From Alphaproteobacteria bacterium (GTDB lineage: Bacteria > Pseudomonadota > Alphaproteobacteria > Rhizobiales > Rhizobiaceae): a stretch of DNA of 7,701 nucleotides. The translations under genes and the position numbers were made by a program. Below the pieces are notes generated by a model that saw nothing but the letters and a program-made list of their open reading frames with translations, searched no databases and was not told where the DNA came from. Where the stretch lies: contig JAFKFE010000209.1 of assembly GCA_017308345.1 (NCBI GenBank), forward strand, positions 1 through 7,701, in the 5' to 3' direction. Numbering within the stretch: the first letter of the stretch is position 1; the number at the start of each line of letters is the position of its first letter. This document shows positions 1 through 7,701 of the stretch, piece after piece.

Positions 1-31
1 GCCCAGAGATTTCGGCCTTTGCAAGCCAGGG

Positions 32-60
32 CTTGTGGACCTTCGGGCCGCGGGCTTTTA
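32..60 (+). promoter_or_regulatory. Possible promoter of the kinase gene
   Basis: CTTGTG at 32-37 and CTTTTA at 55-60 are separated by 17 bases and partly fit the rhizobial housekeeping pattern CTTGAC-N17-CTATAT. The predicted start site would fall around 66-68, inside the CtrA box. The -35 element overlaps a small perfect inverted repeat, CAAGCC-AG-GGCTTG, at 22-35. The match is weak and not unique, so this is a suggestion only. Confidence 0.3.
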
Positions 61-76
61 TTAACAAAGCGTTAAC
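61..76 (+). promoter_or_regulatory. Consensus CtrA-binding box upstream of the kinase gene
   Basis: The sequence TTAACAAAGCGTTAAC matches the full alphaproteobacterial CtrA consensus TTAA-N7-TTAAC with no mismatch. It is A/T-rich in an otherwise GC-rich stretch and ends 32 bases before the kinase start codon. A possible sigma-70-type promoter lies just upstream: CTTGTG at 32-37, a 17-nt spacer and CTTTTA at 55-60. This would place the box over the transcription start, a position typical of repression. If the box instead overlaps a -35 region, the messenger would be almost leaderless. The match is seen directly; binding and direction of regulation are inferred. Confidence 0.7.
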
Positions 77-108
77 TGAAATGGCCGTTCCAGAGGGTTG
101 CCCAGCGC

Positions 109-3100
109 ATGCCGCCTGAAAACTACTCCTTCCTCGACGTCGCCGTGCTCGACGCGGTGCGCCGGCGCTTTGCAGCCGGCGACGCGCTGGCCATTTTGTC
201 GGCCGACCTCGAACAGGTGATCTGGGCGAACGGTCCGGGGGCGTCGTTGTTCGGCTATCCGGATATAGAGGCCATCATAGGCGCCTCCGCACGATTGCCG
301 CTGGTTGCCCGGCGGCAGATCATGGCCACCAGCGGTTTTCCGGACATAGGCAACGACCGCGCCATCACGGTAAGGCTGGCCACCGGCATGGTGAGCCGCG
401 CCGTGGGCTTGCTGGCCAGCGCCGTGACGATGCCGGACGGCGAGAAGGCGATCATGCTGGCGGTGCCGGCGGCGCAAGCCAGTTCGCGCAGCGCCGCCGA
501 GATTGCCAGCCGCGCCATCGGCGGGTTCACCGAAGCCGGGCATTTCATCGCTTTCGTCGACGCGCAAGGCGATGTCGAGGCGACCTCGGACGGCTTCGAG
601 GCACTCGGCATCGAGCAGCGGACGCTGGCCGCGCTGGTCGCGGACGTGGCAAGCAGCGGCGACCGTGTCGTCAAGCGCCTTGTGCCTGGCGCCTCCACTT
701 CCTATCCGGCCGGTTTCGCGCGACTCACCGACACGCGGCATCTGCTGGTGGTGATCGATGAGGACCAGCTCGAGGGCGAACAACCAGCCGACGGCCAGGG
801 CGATCGGCCCGACGACCAACAGCTTGCGGCGCCAGAGACGGTCGCCGCCACGCTGTCGGGTGAAAGCCTGACCGTCGAGCCGGAGCCTGTCCAGGACAAC
901 GGTCCGGTTGTGACGGCCGCAGAAGAGGCCGAGGCCGTCCCGGAGGCTCCCAAAGCCGGCGCGGAGCCTGAGGCGAAAAACCGGACCGCGACCGACCAGC
1001 GGTCCACCTCGACCGGCCAGCAGGCCAGCGCCCCCGAGGCCGGCCAGCATGACCATTGGTACTTCAATGCCGGAGACGACGCCGGACACGCTCAACCGAC
1101 AGCGAAAGCAAAGGACGAGACGGAGGGGGGCTCCACAGCGGAAGACCAGGGGCAAGATGTCGTCGAAGCCGCCATACGCGGAACCGCCATGCCGGCGCAA
1201 CCCGCCCCGCCCCGTGATATCGACCGCTCGGCGCCGCCGCTGCGCTTCGTCTGGCGCACCGACGCCGAAGGCAGGTTCAGCGCGCTTTCGCCGGAATTCG
1301 CCGGAATCGTCGGCCAGCCCGCCGCCGATGTGATCGGCCGCCGCTTCAAGGACGTCGCCACCACTTTCGGCCTCGACGCCTCGGGCGAGATCGCCGGCCT
1401 GCTCGAACGGCGCGACACCTGGTCCGGCCGCTCCGTGCTGTGGCCCGTGGCCGGGACCGGCCTGAAGATCCCGGTCGATCTGGCGGCGCTGCCCGTCTAT
1501 GGCCGCAGCCGCGCCTTCGAAGGTTTTCGCGGCTTCGGCGTGGCGCGCGGCGCCGACGCCGTGGTCGATCCGGAAGCGCTCGGCTTGGCCCTGGTGCCGA
1601 ATGCCGCGCTCGCGGTGGGTGCCTCTGCCGGGGCTGAGCCATCGGTCGAGCGGCCAGCCGCGGAGCAAGCGACGCCGGAACAGCCAAAGCCTGAAGATCC
1701 GTTCCAGGGTGAAGTGCCGGTACTGACCATCGTGCCGAAACCAGAGCGGCGTTTCGCCGACAAGGTCATAAGGCTGGCCGAGCATCGCCAGCCGGCCAAC
1801 GACAAGCAGCCCGGCAGCGACGCCGCGGCAAATCAGAGGGGACTGTCGATCCTCGAGCGCAGCGCCTTCCGCGAGATCGGCGAACGGCTGCGCAGGGACA
1901 GTTCCACCCCTGCCGAGCCGAACGCCCCCGAAGCCGGCAAGCAACCCCACGCGGCCGATGCCGGCAAGGAAGCGGCGACGGCGAAAGAACCAGCCGAGGA
2001 AACGAAGGCCGAGGCAAGCCAGCCGATCCCGCTTGACGCGGCGGAGCACGACAGCGCGGCGCGGGAAGCGAACCTGTTGTCCACGCAGCATGTCTCGGAA
2101 CCCGCCGACGTGAAGACCGACGCGGAGACCGCTGAAGCTCAGACCGAGGCCGAGGACCAGCAAGACCTGGCGCGGCTCGACGGCATCGGTGACGCCGGCA
2201 CGGGCGACACCGGCCAGGCCGGCACGCCAGCCGTTTCCGGCTCGCTGCTCGACTACGCCGATGGCGACAAATCCGCCAGCGTCGAACCCGTTTCCAGGAA
2301 CGAGCAGGCAGAAGGGGCCGGACAGGCCACCACGCATGCCGACGCGCCACCGCGGCAGCCAGTCGCCGAAAAGCCCGCTCGCGATACGGCGGATGACGAC
2401 AGCATGACCGCCGACGATTTCCGTGATGCGCAAGACAGCGAGGACTGGGCCGGTCCCGACGCCGATGCCGCCACGGCCGCGGAAGAACCCAAGACGGCAA
2501 CGCCGGCGCGGCCGCGTCTCGACGTGCCGCCGCTCAAGCTCTCCGGCTTTGTGCCGTCCGCTTTCTCGACCGGAGAGGAAGCCAAGGCGCCCGATACGTC
2601 GATCCTCGCCAGGTTGCCGGTGCCGCTGCTGATCCATTCGGGCGACGTGCTGCATTATGCAAACGAAGCGTTCCTCGAACTCACCGGCTACGACGCGCTG
2701 GACGACCTCGCGGATGCGGGGGGCCTGGGCGCGCTTTTTGCCGATCCTTACGCCGAGGATGCCGCCGCGGACGAAAGCGACCACTCCTTGAAGCTCAAGA
2801 CCCGCCTTGGCCAGGAATTTCCGATCGACGCGCTGCTGCGCTCCGTGCCGTGGCGCGACGGCAAGGCGCTGATGCTGGTGGTGCGGCGCTCCGGCGAGGA
2901 CGATGCGGCGCATTTCACCGCAGCGAATGACGAGCAGGCGCCGCAGCCGGACGTGCCGGAATTGAAGTCGCGCATCGCCGAGATGCGCACCATCATCGAC
3001 ACCGCCACCGATGGCGTCGTGCTGATCGGTCGCGACGGCAACATCCGCTCGATAAGCCGTCCGGCGGAAGCGCTGTTCGGTTTCGACAGCGACGAGGTCG

Positions 3101-4080
3101 CGGGCAAGCCCTTTGCCTCGCTGTTCGCCATCGAAAGCCAGCGCGCGGCGCGCGACTATCTCGCGGGCCTTTCGGAGCCTGGCGTGGCGAGCGTGCTCAA
3201 TGATGGCCGCGAGGTCATCGGGCGCGAGGCGCAGGGCCGCTTCATCCCGCTGTTCATGACCATCGGCCGGCTGCCCAGCGACAGCGGCTTCTGCGCCGTG
3301 GTGCGCGACATCACGCAATGGAAGCGGGCGGAGGAAGACCTGACGCAGGCACGCGCCGTGGCCGAGCGCGCCTCCTCGCAGAAGACGGATTTCCTGGCCC
3401 GCATCAGCCACGAGATACGTACGCCGCTCAACGCCATCATCGGTTTTTCGGAACTGATGGTGGACGAGAAATTCGGCCCGATCGCCAACGACCGCTATCG
3501 CGACTACCTGCGCGACATCAACCGCTCCGGCAACCACGTGCTCGACCTCGTCAACGACCTGCTCGACATCTCCAAGATCGAGGCCGGCCAGCAGGAGATG
3601 GACTACGAGGCGGTTTCGCTCAACGACACGCTGGCCGAGACGGTGGCGATGATGCAGCCGCAGGCCAATCGCGAGCGCGTCATCATCCGCTCCAGCTTCG
3701 CCTCGCGGCTGCCGGAAGTGGTGGCTGACCTGAGAAGCGTGCGCCAGATCGCCCTCAACATCCTGTCCAACGCCATCCGCTACACGCAGGCCGGCGGCCA
3801 GGTGATCGTCTCGACCGCTTACGAAGCCTCGGGCGATGTCGTCATGCGGGTTCGCGACACCGGTATCGGCATGACCCCGGCCGAGATCGAGCAGGCGCTG
3901 AAGCCGTTCAAGCAGATCAATGCGTTGAAGCGCGGACGCGGCGACGGCACCGGCCTCGGCCTGCCTCTCACCAAGGCCATGGTGGAGGCGAACCGCGCCC
4001 GGTTCGCCATCACCTCGACGCCTGGTGAAGGAACCCTGGTCGAGGTCGCCTTCCCCTCGACACGCGTGCTCGCCGAGTAA
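109..4080 (+). CDS. pdhS: PdhS-like multi-PAS cytosolic sensor histidine kinase
   Basis: This is a hybrid-free sensor histidine kinase of 1323 residues. The kinase core is C-terminal: an H-box SHEIRTP with phospho-acceptor His1101, a HisKA helix pair to about 1160, an N-box around Asn1221 (NAIRYT), G1 DTGIGM at 1250-1255, an F-box-like KPFKQI at 1265-1270 and G2 GTGLGLPLTK at 1280-1289. PAS-like segments are visible at about 25-115, 375-480, 835-930 and 955-1072. Two Ala/Glu/Pro/Asp-rich linkers, about 219-370 and 500-815, look disordered. There is no transmembrane segment, signal peptide or receiver domain. The PleC/DivJ/PdhS family acts on the response regulator DivK and, through it, on CtrA. 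The lack of membrane helices favours PdhS, which in Brucella is soluble and localises to the old pole, over PleC or DivJ. It is longer than Brucella PdhS (about 1035 residues), and the excess lies in the linkers. The start at 109 has AGAGGG at 92-97, with a rather long 11-nt spacing. Family is certain; the exact orthologue is inferred. Confidence 0.9.
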   Translation: MPPENYSFLDVAVLDAVRRRFAAGDALAILSADLEQVIWANGPGASLFGYPDIEAIIGASARLPLVARRQIMATSGFPDIGNDRAITVRLATGMVSRAVGLLASAVTMPDGEKAIMLAVPAAQASSRSAAEIASRAIGGFTEAGHFIAFVDAQGDVEATSDGFEALGIEQRTLAALVADVASSGDRVVKRLVPGASTSYPAGFARLTDTRHLLVVIDEDQLEGEQPADGQGDRPDDQQLAAPETVAATLSGESLTVEPEPVQDNGPVVTAAEEAEAVPEAPKAGAEPEAKNRTATDQRSTSTGQQASAPEAGQHDHWYFNAGDDAGHAQPTAKAKDETEGGSTAEDQGQDVVEAAIRGTAMPAQPAPPRDIDRSAPPLRFVWRTDAEGRFSALSPEFAGIVGQPAADVIGRRFKDVATTFGLDASGEIAGLLERRDTWSGRSVLWPVAGTGLKIPVDLAALPVYGRSRAFEGFRGFGVARGADAVVDPEALGLALVPNAALAVGASAGAEPSVERPAAEQATPEQPKPEDPFQGEVPVLTIVPKPERRFADKVIRLAEHRQPANDKQPGSDAAANQRGLSILERSAFREIGERLRRDSSTPAEPNAPEAGKQPHAADAGKEAATAKEPAEETKAEASQPIPLDAAEHDSAAREANLLSTQHVSEPADVKTDAETAEAQTEAEDQQDLARLDGIGDAGTGDTGQAGTPAVSGSLLDYADGDKSASVEPVSRNEQAEGAGQATTHADAPPRQPVAEKPARDTADDDSMTADDFRDAQDSEDWAGPDADAATAAEEPKTATPARPRLDVPPLKLSGFVPSAFSTGEEAKAPDTSILARLPVPLLIHSGDVLHYANEAFLELTGYDALDDLADAGGLGALFADPYAEDAAADESDHSLKLKTRLGQEFPIDALLRSVPWRDGKALMLVVRRSGEDDAAHFTAANDEQAPQPDVPELKSRIAEMRTIIDTATDGVVLIGRDGNIRSISRPAEALFGFDSDEVAGKPFASLFAIESQRAARDYLAGLSEPGVASVLNDGREVIGREAQGRFIPLFMTIGRLPSDSGFCAVVRDITQWKRAEEDLTQARAVAERASSQKTDFLARISHEIRTPLNAIIGFSELMVDEKFGPIANDRYRDYLRDINRSGNHVLDLVNDLLDISKIEAGQQEMDYEAVSLNDTLAETVAMMQPQANRERVIIRSSFASRLPEVVADLRSVRQIALNILSNAIRYTQAGGQVIVSTAYEASGDVVMRVRDTGIGMTPAEIEQALKPFKQINALKRGRGDGTGLGLPLTKAMVEANRARFAITSTPGEGTLVEVAFPSTRVLAE

Positions 4081-4104
4081 GATCGTCCTGGAACAGGTTC
4101 GGCC

Positions 4105-4133
4105 AAAGAAAAAGGCGTCCTGGAGGACGCCTT
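4105..4133 (-). terminator. Rho-independent terminator, minus strand
   Basis: A perfect 9-bp stem, AAGGCGTCC (plus strand 4112-4120) with GGACGCCTT (4125-4133), encloses a 4-nt loop. On the minus strand the stem runs directly into TTTTTCTTT (4113-4105), the classic poly-U exit. On the plus strand the stem is followed by TTGAGAAAT, so it is a poor terminator for the kinase gene, although it could act weakly in both directions. It would end the candidate sRNA and any read-through from the acetoacetyl-CoA synthetase gene, whose stop codon is about 200 bases away. Confidence 0.8.
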
Positions 4134-4205
4134 GAGAAATGGGATGCTGTCACAACGGGGGCTTGAGCTGAACCTCAGGGGACGAGGAACGGGATTTCTC
4201 AAGTT
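4106..4205 (-). ncRNA. Candidate trans-acting small RNA between the convergent genes
   Basis: Read on the minus strand, this stretch starts near AACTTGAGAAAT. That 5' element (4203-4194) is perfectly complementary over 10 bases to ATTTCTCAAG at 4140-4131, so the two ends of a roughly 100-nt RNA can close on each other. An intrinsic terminator with a T-tract follows immediately. The enclosed region contains a small hairpin (CTGA/TCAG with a GGT loop, about 4180-4170) and C-rich, probably single-stranded stretches such as TTCCTCGTCCCC, which could pair with purine-rich ribosome-binding sites. I see no open reading frame with a ribosome-binding site here on the minus strand. The position beside a PdhS-type kinase and the length recall the Rhizobiales cell-cycle sRNA EcpR1, but I cannot confirm homology. 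The 5' end is uncertain by tens of bases. An alternative reading is a structured 3' UTR of the acetoacetyl-CoA synthetase messenger. Confidence 0.55.
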
Positions 4206-4229
4206 ACACGCGACTATCGGGGCCGTCCC

Positions 4230-4244
4230 TTAACAAGTCCTTAC
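4230..4244 (-). promoter_or_regulatory. Near-consensus CtrA site upstream of the candidate sRNA
   Basis: On the plus strand the sequence is TTAA-CAAGTCC-TTAC, one base short of the full TTAA-N7-TTAA CtrA box. It shares the opening TTAACAA with the exact box at 61-76. It lies about 25-39 bases upstream of the proposed sRNA 5' end, where CtrA boxes of activated promoters usually overlap the -35 region. A modest -10-like GATAGT is present on the minus strand at 4218-4213. The site is seen directly; its role is inferred. Confidence 0.45.
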
Positions 4245-4330
4245 CGGGCCGCGGAAAAATTTACGAATGTGTACCACCCGTGAAATCTAGGTAAATTCGC
4301 CCGACAGATTTCGTTAACCACGTCGCGCCG

Positions 4331-6289
<1,959 letters not shown>

Positions 6290-6295
6290 GATCGC

Positions 6296-6301
6296 TTCTC
6301 C
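6296..6301 (-). promoter_or_regulatory. Ribosome-binding site fixing the aacS start
   Basis: GGAGAA on the minus strand ends 6 bases before the ATG at 6289. This decides in favour of that start over the in-frame TTG at 6304, which sits directly upstream of the Shine-Dalgarno sequence. Confidence 0.75.
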
Positions 6302-6397
6302 CAAAGCGCGTTGCGTTCGAGCCAGTTAAGCTCAACGTCGCATATGCCATCGTCCCAAAAACGGCGCGCAACCGTGGACCGGGGTCGTACTGTCCGC

Positions 6398-6426
6398 TTA
6401 TGCATATTGCGGCGCAGCAGAGCAAG
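6398..6426 (-). promoter_or_regulatory. Possible aacS promoter with a palindromic element
   Basis: On the minus strand CTTGCT (6426-6421), a 17-nt spacer and GCATAA (6403-6398) give a plausible rhizobial housekeeping promoter with a leader of about 100 bases. The -10 side overlaps a perfect 8-bp palindrome TATGCATA (6399-6406) flanked by CCGC and GCGG, which could be a small operator. The rest of the 265-base divergent intergenic region (6290-6554) shows nothing else I can name. Confidence 0.3.
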
Positions 6427-6485
6427 ATTTTGTTCGGGCGGCGCGTGGCGGGCGGTGGGCAAATGCCATCGCAAGGCCATAATGA

Positions 6486-6514
6486 CTTGAAAAGCGTCGG
6501 CGCTCGGTTACACC
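6486..6514 (+). promoter_or_regulatory. Possible promoter of the AsmA-family gene
   Basis: CTTGAA at 6486-6491 is followed, after 17 bases, by TACACC at 6509-6514. The -35 fits the rhizobial CTTGAC pattern well and the -10 poorly. The predicted start site near 6521 would leave a leader of about 35 bases before the ATG at 6555. Confidence 0.35.
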
Positions 6515-6554
6515 CGTCGAGCGATTTGTCGGCAATGAAAGCATACGGGGCGAA

Positions 6555-7619
6555 ATGCCATCATCTGTGATCCGGCGCGGGGTGTGGGCGATCGGCGTTG
6601 CCGTGCTCGTCATCGCGCTCGCGGTCGCGGCGCTGCCGCTGATTGCCTCGACCCGCATCGTGCGCGACCGCATCGCCTGGGAACTGAGTGCCTGGAGCGG
6701 CTTCAGGGTCACGATCGACGGCTCGCCGCGCATCGAGGTCTGGCCGAAGTTCCGGGCCATCCTCAGCGACGTGACACTGTCGCAATGGACTGAAACCGAC
6801 GCGCCGCCGGTGGTCGAGGCCGACCGCGTGGAAGTCGATCTCTCGGCCATGGCCGCCCTGCAGGGCGACGTCGCCTTCTCGACCGCGAGGCTGGTGCGTC
6901 CGACGATCAGGGTTCAGCGCACGGCGAGCGGCTTCTATATGCCGCCGCTTCCGACCGGGGGGCGCATCACGCGCTCGATCGATACCGCGCGCGGCGTGGT
7001 CACCGCCAACCCGCAGAAGCCCGATCTCGGCAGATTGCCTTCCGATCCATTCGGCACCGTCGAGTTCCGCGACGGCCGCGTCGTGACGACGGCAGACGGC
7101 AAGGACACCGAAATCCTGAGCAGCCTCAGCGGCCAGGTGAACTGGGAAGCGATGAACAGCGAAGCATCGCTGACCGCGGCCGGAATCTGGCGCGGCGAAA
7201 GCGTGCAGCTCGATTTCTCCTCGGCAAGGCCGCTGGTGCTGTTTGCCGGGGGCGCGGCGCCCGTGACCCTCTCCTTCAAGGCGGCGCCCGCGACATTCTC
7301 CTTCGACGGAACGGCCTCGATGTCGGACAATGCCTATCTGGACGGCCAGGTAAAGTTCGCCGCGCCGTCGCTGCGGCGAGTGCTGGAATGGTCGCAGGCA
7401 GGCATCGCGCCTGGTGCCGCGATCGGCGCGGTGTCGGTCGCCCTCCGGGAGGAGGAACACGCCGTTGGCCGGGTGTTTCAGCGTCGCCGGGTGGAGCTTG
7501 CGCACCACGTCCCGGTAATGTCCGCCGCACAGGTGCCCGACGCCGACCGACCCGGTGTGGACCATCACCGTCACCACACCGGGCTTCAGCCCCCAGGCGT
7601 GCGCGACCGGCCCGTCTAG
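6555..7619 (+). CDS. AsmA-family envelope protein, 3' half lost at a junction
   Basis: The first roughly 295 residues look like a rhizobial AsmA-family protein. There is a short basic N-terminus, one membrane segment at about 9-31, then the typical start of an AsmA domain (RIVRDRIAWELSAWSGFRV, followed by PRIEVWPKFRAILSDVTL) and a beta-strand-rich periplasmic region. AsmA-like proteins are anchored in the inner membrane and face the periplasm; they are linked to outer-membrane assembly and lipid transport. Family members of this kind usually run to about 600 residues or more. From about residue 296 the translation (LREEEHAVGRVFQRRRVELAHH and on) no longer resembles AsmA. It is the antisense of an RtcB fragment, and the TAG at 7617-7619 is incidental. 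The gene is therefore truncated or artificially joined. The start at 6555 has only a weak GGGG at 6547-6550, but the membrane segment begins at the right distance from it. Confidence 0.75.
   Translation: MPSSVIRRGVWAIGVAVLVIALAVAALPLIASTRIVRDRIAWELSAWSGFRVTIDGSPRIEVWPKFRAILSDVTLSQWTETDAPPVVEADRVEVDLSAMAALQGDVAFSTARLVRPTIRVQRTASGFYMPPLPTGGRITRSIDTARGVVTANPQKPDLGRLPSDPFGTVEFRDGRVVTTADGKDTEILSSLSGQVNWEAMNSEASLTAAGIWRGESVQLDFSSARPLVLFAGGAAPVTLSFKAAPATFSFDGTASMSDNAYLDGQVKFAAPSLRRVLEWSQAGIAPGAAIGAVSVALREEEHAVGRVFQRRRVELAHHVPVMSAAQVPDADRPGVDHHRHHTGLQPPGVRDRPV
7430..7447. other. Breakpoint joining the AsmA gene and the rtcB fragment
   Basis: Coding character switches here from plus-strand AsmA to minus-strand RtcB without any intergenic DNA, stop codon, terminator, inverted repeat or target duplication that I can see. 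The exact base is ambiguous because the stretch around GTGTCGGTCGCC can be read as a plausible continuation of either gene, as expected with short microhomology. Both protein families are cut in mid-domain. Confidence 0.7.
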
Positions 7620-7701
7620 CACCTTCTCGACCTTCTGGATTTCGACGAAGTGGTTCCCGCCGCCGATGCTGCCGATCTGCCCTCGATCATCATGGAAATG
7701 C
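7441..7701 (-). CDS. rtcB: RtcB-type RNA ligase, internal fragment
   Basis: On the minus strand, from the window edge, an open frame (first full codon at 7700) reads GQIGSIGGGNHFVEIQ, then WGLKPGVVTVMVHTGSVGVG and HLCGGHYRDVVRKLHPATL, then HPANGVFLLPEGD. The GNHF-E motif holds the Asn and His equivalent to the guanylate/metal-binding residues of RtcB (Asn202-His203 in the Pyrococcus enzyme), and VHTGS holds the next metal-binding His (about His234). RtcB joins RNA 2',3'-cyclic phosphate or 3'-phosphate ends to 5'-OH ends using GTP and Mn2+. The HTGSVGVGH form differs from the usual HSGSRG, so it belongs to a divergent branch. The fragment runs off the window at its 5' side. Its 3' side, which should carry the nucleophilic His, is replaced near 7440 by AsmA-gene DNA. 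No start, stop or ribosome-binding site is visible. Confidence 0.75.

Noticed and set aside
22..35. Inverted repeat CAAGCC-AG-GGCTTG as a terminator of an upstream gene
   Set aside because: A 2-nt loop is too tight for a stable hairpin, no T-tract follows, and no upstream gene is visible in the window.
61..3537. A 1158-codon open frame on the minus strand opposite the kinase gene
   Set aside because: Its translation is Arg/Gly/Val-rich without domains, as expected from the complement of GC-rich coding DNA; the plus strand holds a clear kinase with all motifs.
4282..4312. Inverted repeat GAAATCT/AGATTTC just downstream of the acetoacetyl-CoA synthetase stop
   Set aside because: Only 7 bp, with a 17-nt loop and no T-tract; too weak to call a terminator when a far better one lies at 4105-4133.
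4314..4318. TTAAC half-site near the acetoacetyl-CoA synthetase stop codon
   Set aside because: No second TTAA at 7-nt spacing on either strand, so not a CtrA box.
6399..6406. TATGCATA palindrome as a named operator
   Set aside because: Eight bases are too few to assign to any regulator; mentioned only as part of the possible aacS promoter.
6561..7622. A 353-codon minus-strand frame starting within RtcB sequence and running through the AsmA gene
   Set aside because: Only the first ~60 codons are RtcB-like; the rest is the antisense of AsmA coding DNA. It is a by-product of the junction, not a fused gene.

Overview
The window looks like chromosomal DNA from a high-GC alphaproteobacterium of the order Rhizobiales, probably Mesorhizobium or a close relative. 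The evidence is a PleC/DivJ/PdhS-type kinase core, a rhizobial-style acetoacetyl-CoA synthetase, a rhizobial-type AsmA protein, and an exact CtrA box (TTAA-N7-TTAAC). This assignment is made by recognition only; no search was run.

Layout. Positions 1-108 hold the promoter region of the first gene, with the CtrA box at 61-76. Positions 109-4080 (+) encode a 1323-residue soluble sensor histidine kinase with several PAS domains. It resembles PdhS, the DivK-dedicated cell-cycle kinase, and has about 460 residues of acidic, low-complexity linker between its PAS domains. Positions 4081-4330 lie between convergent genes and appear to hold a roughly 100-nt small RNA on the minus strand: a 10-bp closing stem, then a strong intrinsic terminator with a T-tract, with a near-CtrA site just upstream of its likely 5' end. 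Positions 4331-6289 (-) encode a complete acetoacetyl-CoA synthetase. Positions 6290-6554 are a divergent promoter region. From 6555 (+) an AsmA-family envelope protein begins.

The right end is abnormal. After about residue 295, near position 7440, the AsmA reading frame stops looking like AsmA. The DNA from about 7441 to 7701 instead encodes, on the minus strand, the middle of an RtcB RNA ligase, including the GNHF metal/guanylylation motif. Two incomplete genes therefore meet tail to tail. This is either a real rearrangement or an assembly chimera close to a contig end, and the sequence alone cannot decide.

How the parts may work together. The kinase and the small RNA next to it each carry a CtrA-type box starting TTAACAA. 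This suggests a compact cell-cycle module in which the master regulator CtrA controls both a kinase of the DivK-CtrA pathway and a trans-acting sRNA. The acetoacetyl-CoA synthetase belongs to the polyhydroxybutyrate/ketone-body cycle and has no evident functional link to the module. No CRISPR array, tRNA, rRNA or insertion sequence was seen.
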